Of a stretch of 64,000 nt of DNA, positions 50,927-60,040 are shown one piece after another. Both the position numbers and the translations under genes were made by a program. How positions within the stretch are numbered: the first letter of the stretch is position 1; the number at the start of each line of letters is the position of its first letter. Source of the DNA: Shewanella xiamenensis. GTDB taxonomy: Bacteria; Pseudomonadota; Gammaproteobacteria; Enterobacterales; Shewanellaceae. The DNA lies in the NCBI RefSeq assembly GCF_014647135.1, contig NZ_BMOP01000006.1:62001-126000 (forward strand), read 5' to 3'. The notes beneath the pieces were generated by a model. It searched no databases and had not been told where the DNA came from. It was given only the letters and a program-made list of their open reading frames with translations.

Positions 50927-51610
50927 TTATTCTTTTGACTTTGTGGGAGCTTTGCCTTTCACTTTTGCCTTGAGCGCTTCCAACTCAGCATTGACTGAAT
51001 CTTCAGCTTCTAATGCCGCAAACTCATCAGCTAAGGTTTTTTTGCTGCCAAGATCGTAGGATTCAACCTGCGCTTCTAATCCTTCAACACGGCGTTCATA
51101 TTGCTCAAACTTAAGCATGGCATTATCAATTTTGCTTGAGTCTAACTGCTTTTTCACTTCTAAACGTGATGACGCAGTTTGAGTGCGCAAAATAATGGTC
51201 TTTTGGCGCGCTTTTGCATCTAACAGTTTTTCCTGTAACAGGCTCACTTCATCTTTTAAACGAGCGATATGCTCATCCAGCACTGCCAACTCTTGGTTTA
51301 AAGTATCCACTAAACCCGCCGCTTTTTGTTTTTCAACTAAAGCCGCTTTGGCTAAATCTTCGCGGTCCTTTGAAAGTGCCAGTTCCGCTTTATCCTGCCA
51401 ATCCTGAACTTGCTCCTCGACTCGGCTGATACGGCGATGCAATTCTTTCTTTTCAGCCAATACCTTAGCTGAGGTTGAACGCACTTCTACCAGTGTATCT
51501 TCCATTTCTTGGATGATCAGGCGAACCATTTTTTCAGGGTCTTCGGCTTTGTCGAGTAATGCGCTGATATTAGAGTTAATGATATCGGCGAAACGAGAGA
51601 AAATACCCAT
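50927..51610 (-). CDS. pspA: Phage-shock protein A
   Basis: 227-aa coiled-coil ESCRT-III-like protein starting MGIFSRFADIINSNISALL, the PspA amphipathic N-terminus. It binds damaged inner membrane and, when free, inhibits the activator PspF. The ATG at 51610 follows GAGGAT and matches the family start; the longer frame would read through the sigma-54 promoter. It heads pspABC. Confidence 0.96.
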   Translation of the reverse strand: MGIFSRFADIINSNISALLDKAEDPEKMVRLIIQEMEDTLVEVRSTSAKVLAEKKELHRRISRVEEQVQDWQDKAELALSKDREDLAKAALVEKQKAAGLVDTLNQELAVLDEHIARLKDEVSLLQEKLLDAKARQKTIILRTQTASSRLEVKKQLDSSKIDNAMLKFEQYERRVEGLEAQVESYDLGSKKTLADEFAALEAEDSVNAELEALKAKVKGKAPTKSKE

Positions 51611-51650
51611 AATGCTATCCTCAAATTGATGTTGGTCTCGCTTAAGGTAA

Positions 51651-51667
51651 TACACTAACTGTGCCAA
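51651..51667 (-). promoter_or_regulatory. Sigma-54 promoter of pspABC
   Basis: Minus strand TTGGCACAGTTAGTGTA: GG of the -24 element and GT at the -12, with the exact 10-bp spacing. The E. coli pspA promoter, as I recall it, also has TTGGCAC and a GT at -12. It is 40 nt before the pspA start. The A/T-rich 51668-51735 would suit an IHF site. Confidence 0.8.
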
Positions 51668-51787
51668 CTTTTATTTATTATTTAAATTCAATTAGATAAA
51701 CAAAATTTTAACTTTTCCTTTATTTTACAACGCAAGCCACTTATTATGATTTTCACCAAAATTTAGCGTTAAAGACTAAAAAATATC

Positions 51788-52879
51788 GTGGATAATAAAT
51801 TTCAGCAAGACAATCTAATCGGTCAATCAAACGCCCTACTTGAAGTATTAGAGCACGTCTCACAAATCGCTCCGTTATCAAAACCTGTACTGATCATTGG
51901 TGAACGAGGCACAGGTAAAGAGCTGATTGCCGAACGCCTACATTATCTGTCTAAGCGCTGGGATCAAAATTTTATTAAGCTAAATTGTTCATCTTTGAGC
52001 GAAAACTTGCTTGAAAGTGAATTGTTTGGCCACGAATCTGGGGCTTTTACTGGTGCCAAAGGTAAACACGAAGGCCGTTTTGAACGGGCTGATGGTGGAA
52101 CACTGTTTCTTGACGAGTTAGCCAATACCTCTGGATTGATTCAAGAAAAACTACTGCGTGTTATCGAGTACGGTGAATTTGAACGTGTCGGTGGCAGTAA
52201 AACCATTCAAGCGGATGTGCGCCTTATCTGCGCCGCCAACGAAGATTTACCCTCACTGGCCGAGGCAGGTGAATTTCGGGCCGACTTACTCGATCGTTTA
52301 GCCTTCGATGTGATCACCCTGCCGCCACTACGTTGTCGTCCAGAAGATATCATGACATTAGCCGAATACTTTGCTGTGGGAATGGCTCGGCAACTCAAGC
52401 TCGAACTCTTTAGTGGCTTTAGTGCAAATGCCATCGAGCAGCTCATGAGTCATGACTGGCCCGGTAATATTCGTGAACTTAAAAACGTCGTTGAGCGAAG
52501 TGTTTACCGTAATTGCGGTGAAAATCGTCCCATCGAGCACATTATTCTCGACCCTTTCGCCTCCCCGTACCGGCCGACAACTCGAGTGCGCACTCTTGAG
52601 CGTCAGGTGGTGCCCACACCGCACTCAACCATCATAAGCCCTCCCACCGTTACGGCAAAAACCGATATTGATGTCATTGCACCTAGTGAAGCGCCGTTAA
52701 ATGACTTTAGTTTTCCATTAGACTTTAAAGAACAAACCGAGCGTTATGAGATGGAGCTTATTCAGCAAGCCTTATCGGCGAGCCAATATAATCAAAAGAA
52801 GACCGCTGAAATCTTGGGGTTAAGTTATCATCAGCTACGTGGCATTCTAAAAAAATACAATTTGCTCGATAAAGCATAA
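51788..52879 (+). CDS. pspF: Phage-shock transcriptional activator PspF
   Basis: 363 aa. Sigma-54 activator without a receiver domain: Walker A GERGTGKE (38-45), the GAFTGA loop in ESGAFTGAKG, Walker B GTLFLDEL, and a Fis-type DNA-binding helix at the end (NQKKTAEILGLSYHQLRGIL). The linker before the HTH is longer than in E. coli (325 aa). The start is GTG at 51788, with no strong ribosome binding site. It is divergent from pspA and should bind the intergenic region to activate it and probably repress itself. Confidence 0.95.
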   Translation: MDNKFQQDNLIGQSNALLEVLEHVSQIAPLSKPVLIIGERGTGKELIAERLHYLSKRWDQNFIKLNCSSLSENLLESELFGHESGAFTGAKGKHEGRFERADGGTLFLDELANTSGLIQEKLLRVIEYGEFERVGGSKTIQADVRLICAANEDLPSLAEAGEFRADLLDRLAFDVITLPPLRCRPEDIMTLAEYFAVGMARQLKLELFSGFSANAIEQLMSHDWPGNIRELKNVVERSVYRNCGENRPIEHIILDPFASPYRPTTRVRTLERQVVPTPHSTIISPPTVTAKTDIDVIAPSEAPLNDFSFPLDFKEQTERYEMELIQQALSASQYNQKKTAEILGLSYHQLRGILKKYNLLDKA

Positions 52880-52948
52880 GCTGATTGCCCATGGGCGAGA
52901 TGCACTGCTAAAATAGTCGTTCATAGTCGATAAAATAATGATTTATAA

Positions 52949-54574
52949 ATGAGTGTGCTAATTAGACGCCTGTGCCTAGCAACTGCGGTATTCTGCATGA
53001 GTGGGTTGTTGGTTGCATGTGGCCCCCAACGACTTCCTTCTGGTTTGGTCTATTGTTCCGAAGGGAATCCCGAGTCTTTTAATCCGCAGTTGGTGACCTC
53101 AGGCACTACGATCGACGCCACTTCACACCTGATTTATAGCCGCTTAGTAGACTATGACGCGCTCTCTGGTCAGTTGGTTCCGGCCTTGGCAACCAGTTGG
53201 GCTGAAAGTGATGATGGTCTTAGTTATCGTTTTACGCTCAGGGAGGATGTTAAGTTTCAGCATTCTTCCCGTTTTACGCCAAGTCGCTCATTTAACGCCG
53301 ACGACGTACTGTTTTCCTTCAATCGAATTATCGATAAGCATCACCCTTACCATGGTGTGTCACGCACTGGTTATCCCTTTTTTCAAAGCATTGGTTTTTC
53401 TGAACAAGTTAAAAGTGTTGAAAAAATCAATGACTATGAAGTCATCTTTCGCTTAGCCCGTAAGGATGCTTCATTTTTATCGAATTTAGCGACTGACTTT
53501 GCCGTTATTCTCTCCAGTGAGTACGCCGAACAACAACTTGCACTAGGTCACCCGGAAAATGTTGACCATTTTGCCATTGGTACAGGGCCTTTTACTTTAG
53601 TGCATTACGCCAAAAACGAATATATTCGCTATCGCCGTAATCCAGATTTTTGGGGAGAACCCGCCAATGTCGAGATGTTGGTCTATGATATCACCCCTAA
53701 AAGCACCGTGAGATTAGCAAAGTTAATCGCGGGTGACTGCAGTGTTTCAGCACTACCAAAAGCAGGGGAACTTCCCGTTATTAAGCAACATGAACAGCTC
53801 AATATCGAATCACAACCCGGCCTTAACGTAGCATTTTGGGCATTTAACACTCAAAAAGCGCCATTAAATGATGTTCGAGTTCGCCGCGCGCTCGCCCATG
53901 CGGTGGATAAACAAAATATCTTACGTGCTGTGTATCAAAACACCGCAATAGAGGCGATAGGCGTACTTCCACCAGCCTCTTGGGCCTACGACAGCAATAA
54001 GAAGCTACTCGATTATAATCCCCAAAAAGCCAGAGACCTGCTAAAAGAGGCAGGTATTAACAATCTCAGCATCGATATTTGGGCAATGCCTGTTGCGAGA
54101 GCTTATAATCCTAATGCACTGAAAACAGCTGAGTTAATTCAATCTGATTTGGCCAATATCGGTGTTAAAGTCAACATAATCAGTTACGACTGGAGTGTCT
54201 TTACCCAAAGATTAAGTCGAGATGAATACGATTCAGTACTCATCGGCTGGAACGCCGATAACAGTGATCCCGATAACTTTTTCACGCCACTACTTAGCTG
54301 CGCCTCGATGAAATCAAACAACAACCGCTCTCGCTGGTGCAATAAACAGTTTGATGCCATTCTAGACAGAGCAAGAGAAGTCTCAACACAAGCAGAGCGC
54401 AAGCAAATTTATCAAGAAGCCGAAGCATTCATCGCCGAGCAAGTACCAATGCTGAGTTTGGCTCATGCCAAACGGGTCGCTTTAACGCGTAATAATGTAC
54501 ATAATATGCAACTCACGCCTTTTGGCGGCATTTCCTTTACAAAAACCAGCCAAACCACACAGGAGACTAACTGA
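52949..54574 (+). CDS. sapA: SapA-type peptide-binding lipoprotein
   Basis: 541-aa family 5 extracellular solute-binding protein. The N-terminus ends in a lipobox (GLLVAC), so it is probably a lipoprotein, unlike the soluble E. coli SapA. The family motif YSRLVDYDALSGQLVPALAT follows, and FTPSRSFNADDVLFSFNRII is characteristic of SapA/DppA-like proteins. It binds peptides or heme-like ligands for the SapBCDF transporter. The stop overlaps the sapB start (TGATG). Confidence 0.9.
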   Translation: MSVLIRRLCLATAVFCMSGLLVACGPQRLPSGLVYCSEGNPESFNPQLVTSGTTIDATSHLIYSRLVDYDALSGQLVPALATSWAESDDGLSYRFTLREDVKFQHSSRFTPSRSFNADDVLFSFNRIIDKHHPYHGVSRTGYPFFQSIGFSEQVKSVEKINDYEVIFRLARKDASFLSNLATDFAVILSSEYAEQQLALGHPENVDHFAIGTGPFTLVHYAKNEYIRYRRNPDFWGEPANVEMLVYDITPKSTVRLAKLIAGDCSVSALPKAGELPVIKQHEQLNIESQPGLNVAFWAFNTQKAPLNDVRVRRALAHAVDKQNILRAVYQNTAIEAIGVLPPASWAYDSNKKLLDYNPQKARDLLKEAGINNLSIDIWAMPVARAYNPNALKTAELIQSDLANIGVKVNIISYDWSVFTQRLSRDEYDSVLIGWNADNSDPDNFFTPLLSCASMKSNNNRSRWCNKQFDAILDRAREVSTQAERKQIYQEAEAFIAEQVPMLSLAHAKRVALTRNNVHNMQLTPFGGISFTKTSQTTQETN

Positions 54575-55605
54575 TGTTAAGATACCTGTTACGGCGCCTC
54601 AATTTATTCCTAGCGACTTCACTCGTCATGATTGGTGTCCTATTTTATGCAACAGGTTTGTTCCCCATTGAACGCACCTTTGCCCTCACTGGAATACATT
54701 CACCATCGGCAGCTCAGCTTAGCCAAATCGAACAAGACTATAAGTTAGATAGCAACAAGGCGTTGCAGTTTATTGCTTATTTACAGCAAAGGCTGAGTGG
54801 TAACTTAGGGGTTTCAGTGACGTCCCATCAAAGCGTTGCAGAGGAGTTAAGTACCGTACTCCCCGCCTCCTTCGAGCTCGCCGTCATGGCCGCGGTAATC
54901 GCCATTGGTTTAGGCGTACCTTTGGGCGTTTTGGCTTCACAAAGTCAGCATAAACTCACCCAAAATACCATTATGGCTATTACTCTTACGGGTTACTCTG
55001 TTCCAGTATTTTGGTTGGGACTGTATTTATCGCTTTGGTTTGGTGTCGATCTCGGTTGGTTGCCAATATCGGGGCAACTCAATCTTTTATATGAGATAAA
55101 ACCCGTCACTGGTTTTATGCTGGTCGATATCCTACTGTCTGATTCGGAATATCGCATATCGGCGTTTAAGGATGCACTGCTACACATTATTCTGCCAGCG
55201 ACAACGCTCGCAGTACTGCCCTTTACTGTGGTAGTGCGTAGCACACGTTCTGCAATGATGAATGTGATGAACCAAACCTTTATCCGCGCAGCCGAAGCCA
55301 GAGGCATGCACACCAATACCATTATTTTACGTCATGCCTTACCCAACGCGCTTATCCCTGTATTAAAGCACTTAGGTTTAATGCTAGGTGCCTTTGCTAG
55401 CTATGCTATTGTTGTTGAAGTGATATTTTCATGGCCAGGTGTAGGCTCTTGGTTAGTATCAGGAATTTATCAGCGGGATTACACGGTTATTCAAGGTGGA
55501 ATATTGGCTGTCGCCTTGCTGATCATCTTTTTAAGTATTTTGATTGAAGTGCTACATACCGTCTTCAATCCATTAAGCAGAAAAGATCTTTATGCCTCCA
55601 GTTAA
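54574..55605 (+). CDS. sapB: SapB-type ABC permease
   Basis: 343 aa, binding-protein-dependent permease with about six membrane helices. The EAA loop (conserved cytoplasmic contact with the ATPases) reads EARGMHTNTIILRHALPNAL near residue 246. It forms a heterodimeric channel with SapC. It overlaps sapA by 3 nt and sapC by 14 nt. Confidence 0.93.
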   Translation: MLRYLLRRLNLFLATSLVMIGVLFYATGLFPIERTFALTGIHSPSAAQLSQIEQDYKLDSNKALQFIAYLQQRLSGNLGVSVTSHQSVAEELSTVLPASFELAVMAAVIAIGLGVPLGVLASQSQHKLTQNTIMAITLTGYSVPVFWLGLYLSLWFGVDLGWLPISGQLNLLYEIKPVTGFMLVDILLSDSEYRISAFKDALLHIILPATTLAVLPFTVVVRSTRSAMMNVMNQTFIRAAEARGMHTNTIILRHALPNALIPVLKHLGLMLGAFASYAIVVEVIFSWPGVGSWLVSGIYQRDYTVIQGGILAVALLIIFLSILIEVLHTVFNPLSRKDLYASS

Positions 55606-56482
55606 AATTTATCAGGAAGATCAAATTGCTTCCCCAATGATGCGGGTCTGGCAAAATTTTTCGGCAAACCCTTTTGCCTTAGCGGGATTGTGGACCATTA
55701 TTTTTCTGCTGCTGCTCACCCTCTTTGGTCCAATGATTGCGCCTTTCGCGCCAGAGGCTCAAGATCCACGCGCCCTATTGTTACCTCCCTCTTGGGATCC
55801 TTCCGGCACTGTGGCGCATTTTTTAGGCACCGACGATCTTGGCCGGGATATTTTTAGCCGCTTGCTACATGGCGCGCATTTAACCTTTGGCATGGCATTA
55901 ATGATTGTCGGTACAGCTCTGTTTACTGGATTTATCATCGGCTCACTTTCCGGCATGATGCGTGGATTAAAGTCTAGTATTTTGGGCCATTTGCTCGATG
56001 CATTGCTGTCAATCCCTTCGCTTCTGATGGCGATTTTAGTGGTTGCCGTCATGGGGCCAGGGCTTGAAAACGTCTTCTGGGCCGTGGGCATTGCCTTAAC
56101 GCCGCAGTTTGTCCGCTCTATTCATCAATCGGTCCATGAAGAATTACAAAAAGAATATGTTACCGCTGCCCGTTTGGATGGAGCCAATTCAATGCAGATT
56201 TTTTGGTATGTAATCATGCCAAACGTCTGGGAAGTGGTGATTATTCAAACCACGTTAGCCATTTCTGCCGCGATTTTAGATATTGCCGCCCTCGGCTTTT
56301 TAAGTCTTGGTGCTCAAGCACCTAGCCCAGAATGGGGCGCTATGGTGGCGCAAGGCATGGATAATTTATTGACCGCACCTTGGACTGTAACTATTCCAGG
56401 GCTAGCGATTCTTTTTAGTGTGCTTGCCATTAACTTGGTAGGCGATGGCTTGAGATCGGCGCTTGCGCCCATCAGAAACTAA
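55592..56482 (+). CDS. sapC: SapC-type ABC permease
   Basis: 296 aa with about six membrane helices and the N-terminal OppC-like domain (GTDDLGRDIFSRLLHGAHLT). The EAA-like loop is ARLDGANSMQIFWYVIMPNV. It pairs with SapB. It ends 3 nt before sapD. Confidence 0.93.
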   Translation: MPPVKIYQEDQIASPMMRVWQNFSANPFALAGLWTIIFLLLLTLFGPMIAPFAPEAQDPRALLLPPSWDPSGTVAHFLGTDDLGRDIFSRLLHGAHLTFGMALMIVGTALFTGFIIGSLSGMMRGLKSSILGHLLDALLSIPSLLMAILVVAVMGPGLENVFWAVGIALTPQFVRSIHQSVHEELQKEYVTAARLDGANSMQIFWYVIMPNVWEVVIIQTTLAISAAILDIAALGFLSLGAQAPSPEWGAMVAQGMDNLLTAPWTVTIPGLAILFSVLAINLVGDGLRSALAPIRN

Positions 56483-56485
56483 CCT

Positions 56486-57493
56486 ATGCCATTACTCGAC
56501 GTTAGAAACCTGACTATTGAACTCGACACGCCTCACGGCAAAGTGCGGGCTCTTGAGAAAGTAAGCTTGACCTTGAATGCGGGTGAAATCCACGGCCTAG
56601 TGGGTGAATCCGGCTCAGGCCGTAGTCTACTCGCCAGAGCTATTCTAGGGATCCCTGGCCCCAACTGGACGATTACTGCCGACCGCATGATGTGGGATGG
56701 TAACAATCTGATGGCCATGACCTCGAAGGAGCGCCGTAATCTGATGGGCTCAGATATGGCGATGATCTTCCAAGACCCATCAGGCAGCCTTGATCCTTCG
56801 CAAACCGTGGGTAGCCAGCTGATGCAGGCCATGCCTAAGAATCCTAAAGCTTATTTTTGGCAAAAGCACAAACATGCCAAACTCACGGCGCAAAAATGGC
56901 TACACAAAGTTGGCATTAAAAATCCGCAAAAAGTCATGTCTAGCTATGCATGGGAATTATCCGAAGGCGAATGCCAAAAAGTGATGATCGCTATGGCAAT
57001 TGCCAACCAGCCTAGATTATTGATTGCAGATGAGCCGACAAACTCGATGGAGCTGAGTACTCAGGCACAGATATTTCGCCTACTATCACAGCTTAACCAA
57101 CTGCAAAATGTGTCGATTTTAATCATCAGTCATGAGCTTGAGACCCTCGCCCAATGGTGCGATCACTTATCGGTACTCTATTGCGGCCAAGTGATGGAGT
57201 CAGGGCCGACGGATGAATTGATTAATCAGCCCTATCATCCTTACACTAAGGCACTCTTGGATAATATGCCGGATTATTCGGGGATAGAGGCGCACAAGGC
57301 AATTATGCCAACACTGCCAGGCTCGGCGCCAGCACTCCAACATCTCCCCATTGGTTGTCGCTTAGGGCCAAGATGTCCTGAGGCGCAAAAGAAATGTGTT
57401 AATCAGCCAAGTTTGAGTCATTCAAGAGACCGCTACTTTGCCTGCCATTTCCCTTACCACGGTGAAACGACAAATGACGACTCCACTGCTTAA
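56486..57493 (+). CDS. sapD: SapD-type ABC ATPase with altered Walker A
   Basis: 335 aa. It matches SapD along its length, including the signature LSEGECQK, Walker B LLIADEPTNS, and the C-terminal oligopeptide-transporter extension with Cys (LGPRCPEAQKKC). However, the Walker A motif reads GESGSGRS: Arg46 (codon CGT at 56621-56623) replaces the lysine that binds ATP phosphates, which is present in E. coli SapD. This site may therefore be weak or non-catalytic, with SapF hydrolysing ATP. It overlaps sapF by 20 nt. Confidence 0.93.
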   Translation: MPLLDVRNLTIELDTPHGKVRALEKVSLTLNAGEIHGLVGESGSGRSLLARAILGIPGPNWTITADRMMWDGNNLMAMTSKERRNLMGSDMAMIFQDPSGSLDPSQTVGSQLMQAMPKNPKAYFWQKHKHAKLTAQKWLHKVGIKNPQKVMSSYAWELSEGECQKVMIAMAIANQPRLLIADEPTNSMELSTQAQIFRLLSQLNQLQNVSILIISHELETLAQWCDHLSVLYCGQVMESGPTDELINQPYHPYTKALLDNMPDYSGIEAHKAIMPTLPGSAPALQHLPIGCRLGPRCPEAQKKCVNQPSLSHSRDRYFACHFPYHGETTNDDSTA

Positions 57494-58259
57494 AGTTAAC
57501 GATCTCTTTAAAAGGTATGATACTGGTTATAAAGGCTTTACCCGCCAATATAACGATGCCTTAGCCCCGGTTTCCTTTGAATTAAACCGCGGCGAAACCT
57601 TAGCTATTGTGGGTGAGGCAGGTTCAGGTAAGAGTACGTTAGCGCGTATTTTAGTGGGCGCAGAACCGCGCAGCGGCGGTGAAATTTACTTCGAAGGCGA
57701 AGCCTTAGACAGCCGTAATATCAAACAACGCTGCCGCCTTATTCGGATGATTTTTCAAGATCCTAATACCTCGCTCAACCCAAGGCTCACCATTGGTCAA
57801 TTACTCGATGAACCATTGCGTTTTAACACTCAGCTATCTGCCAAAGAGCGTAATTCTCAAGTAATTGAGACATTAAGGAAAGTCGGTTTATTACCTGAAC
57901 ATTCTGACTTTTATCCGCATATGATTTCTGAAGGCCAAAAACAGCGGGTTGCCGTGGCGCGAGCGCTAATGCTCAACCCCAAAATCATTATCGCCGATGA
58001 AGCGTTGACCGCTTTAGATCTGTCCGTACGCTCGCAAATCCTCAATTTGCTACTGAAATTGCAAAAAGACTTAGGATTGTCATATATTTTTGTGTCCCAT
58101 AACCTCAATATTATTCGCCATGTTAGCGATAAAATTATGGTTCTTCATAAAGGCGTTATGGTTGAGAAAGCTCCCACAGAACAGATATTTAATTCACCGC
58201 AGCACGAATATACCCAAAGGCTTATTCAGGAGCAGAGCCTGTTTGTTCATAAGCGTTAA
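57474..58259 (+). CDS. sapF: SapF-type ABC ATPase
   Basis: 261 aa. Walker A GEAGSGKSTL is intact, the signature is ISEGQKQRV, and Walker B is IIADEALTALD. It should be the competent ATPase of the SapDF pair. The ATG at 57474 gives the family N-terminus (MTTPLLKVNDLFKRY) and overlaps sapD; a longer frame from 57438 is less likely. fabV follows after 105 nt without a clear terminator between. Confidence 0.92.
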   Translation: MTTPLLKVNDLFKRYDTGYKGFTRQYNDALAPVSFELNRGETLAIVGEAGSGKSTLARILVGAEPRSGGEIYFEGEALDSRNIKQRCRLIRMIFQDPNTSLNPRLTIGQLLDEPLRFNTQLSAKERNSQVIETLRKVGLLPEHSDFYPHMISEGQKQRVAVARALMLNPKIIIADEALTALDLSVRSQILNLLLKLQKDLGLSYIFVSHNLNIIRHVSDKIMVLHKGVMVEKAPTEQIFNSPQHEYTQRLIQEQSLFVHKR

Positions 58260-58364
58260 ACTGCTCCAACCACTTAAATATTCAGGCAAATTGGCTAAAA
58301 ATAGATGCCATTTAATCGCCGAAGTATTTATCCTATTGGTCATTTTGATAGAAGAAGCTTAAAC

Positions 58365-59567
58365 ATGATTATCAAACCCAAAATTCGTGGATTCATTTGT
58401 ACCACTACTCATCCCGTTGGTTGCGAAGCTAACGTTCAAGAACAAATTGCATTAACCAAAGCGAAGGGCAAAATCGCCAACGGGCCTAAAAAAGTCCTCG
58501 TTGTTGGTTCATCCAGTGGTTATGGCCTGTCTTCACGCATTGCCGCCGCCTTTGGTAGCGATGCAGCAACTATTGGTGTGTTCTTCGAAAAACCAGGTAC
58601 AGAAGCTAAGCCAGGTACTGCTGGCTGGTACAACTCTGCCGCTTTCGACAAGTTTGCCAAAGCTGAAGGTTTGTACTCTAAGAGCATCAACTGCGATGCC
58701 TTTAGCCATGAAGCTAAACAAAAAGTCATTGAGCTAATCAAGCAAGATTTAGGTCAAGTGGATATGGTGGTGTATTCATTAGCATCACCTGTACGCAAAC
58801 TGCCAGATTCTGGCGAACTAGTACGCTCTGCGCTCAAACCAATTGGTGAAACTTACACTGCAACAGCGGTAGACACTAATAAAGACTGCATTATCGAAGC
58901 TACTGTCGAACCTGCGACAGAGCAAGAAATTGCCGATACAGTCACTGTGATGGGCGGCCAAGATTGGGAATTGTGGATTAACGCGCTCGCCGAGGCTGGC
59001 GTATTGAGCGACAACTGCAAGACCGTTGCCTATAGCTATATCGGTACTGAGTTAACTTGGCCAATCTACTGGCATGGCGCATTAGGTAAAGCCAAAATGG
59101 ACTTAGACCGTGCTGCAAAAGCCTTAAACGATAAGCTCTCAGTGACAGGCGGTAGCGCCAACGTTGCCGTGCTCAAAAGCGTTGTAACCCAAGCCAGCTC
59201 AGCCATCCCAGTGATGCCATTGTATATTGCAATGGTGTTTAAGAAGATGCGCCAAGAAGGCCTGCACGAAGGCTGTATGGAGCAAATCTATCGCATGTTC
59301 AGTGAGCGTCTGTTCCGTGCCGATGGTGCAAAACCTGAGACCGACAGCGACAACCGTCTGCGTTTAGACGATTGGGAACTGCGCGAAGATATCCAGCAGC
59401 ATTGCCGTGATCTGTGGCCACAAGTGACCACTGAAAATCTATCAGAGCTGACCGATTATCAAGAATATAAAGCCGAGTTTATTAAACTTTTCGGCTTTGG
59501 TATTGAAGGCATCGACTACGACGCTGATGTGAATCCGTACGTTGAGTTCGATGTGATCGAGCTGTAA
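58365..59567 (+). CDS. fabV: Enoyl-ACP/enoyl-CoA reductase FabV
   Basis: 400 aa, the FabV length, longer than FabI. It has the NADH-binding region with [20 protein letters not shown] and the Tyr-x8-Lys active site: Tyr235 and Lys244. It carries out the final reduction step of fatty acid elongation and is triclosan-insensitive in characterised members. The ATG at 58365 gives [12 protein letters not shown], the family start. In E. coli the neighbour of sapF is fabI; here it is the non-orthologous isozyme. A strong terminator follows. Confidence 0.96.
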   Translation: MIIKPKIRGFICTTTHPVGCEANVQEQIALTKAKGKIANGPKKVLVVGSSSGYGLSSRIAAAFGSDAATIGVFFEKPGTEAKPGTAGWYNSAAFDKFAKAEGLYSKSINCDAFSHEAKQKVIELIKQDLGQVDMVVYSLASPVRKLPDSGELVRSALKPIGETYTATAVDTNKDCIIEATVEPATEQEIADTVTVMGGQDWELWINALAEAGVLSDNCKTVAYSYIGTELTWPIYWHGALGKAKMDLDRAAKALNDKLSVTGGSANVAVLKSVVTQASSAIPVMPLYIAMVFKKMRQEGLHEGCMEQIYRMFSERLFRADGAKPETDSDNRLRLDDWELREDIQQHCRDLWPQVTTENLSELTDYQEYKAEFIKLFGFGIEGIDYDADVNPYVEFDVIEL

Positions 59568-59592
59568 TCGTCACGATTACAGCTTGCTTTTA

Positions 59593-59617
59593 AACGCCAC
59601 CCTCGGGTGGCGTTTTT
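59593..59617 (+). terminator. Terminator of fabV
   Basis: Stem AAACGCCACC/GGTGGCGTTT, short CTC-containing loop, followed by five T on the plus strand. Confidence 0.93.
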
Positions 59618-59684
59618 ATTTGCTGCAAACCCATGGCAATAGGCTAGAATAGCATGACCATTCAACACTAAATAAGGATAAAGA

Positions 59685-59897
59685 ATGAAGATCAGTGCAC
59701 GGAATACCCTAAGTGGCACTATTACCGCTATCGAAATTGGCTCTGTAAACAACGAAGTCACTATCGAACTGGCACCGGGCGTAGTGTTAACCTCCGTCGT
59801 GACGAAAGCATCCTGTGAGCGTTTAAACTTGAAGGTGGGTGATTCGGCTTACGCACTCATTAAAGCCAGCAGCGTGATGATTGGCGTGGATGATTAA
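59685..59897 (+). CDS. Molbindin (TOBE domain) protein
   Basis: 70 aa forming one Mop/TOBE unit: ISARNTLSGTITAIEIGSVN at the N-terminus, EVTIELAPGVVLTSVVT and LKVGDSAYALIKASSVMIGV at the C-terminus. Such molbindins hexamerise and bind molybdate or tungstate in the cytoplasm. No modABC genes are near. The start follows AAGGATAAAGA. A terminator comes after it. Confidence 0.93.
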   Translation: MKISARNTLSGTITAIEIGSVNNEVTIELAPGVVLTSVVTKASCERLNLKVGDSAYALIKASSVMIGVDD

Positions 59898-59938
59898 GCC
59901 GCTGAAATAGCGCCCATATCGTTTGATAATGCACAAAC

Positions 59939-59967
59939 AAAAAGGCCAAGTAAACACTTGGCCTTTT
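59939..59967. terminator. Bidirectional terminator
   Basis: Stem GGCCAAG/CTTGGCC with loop TAAACA, flanked by A and T runs. It ends the molbindin gene on the plus strand and ppiD on the minus strand. Confidence 0.88.
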
Positions 59968-60040
59968 CTATTTGATTAGCAAAACACTTTATATTTGCCT
60001 TGCGAACATAAGGGATAGACTGAGTTATCCCTTATCACCA

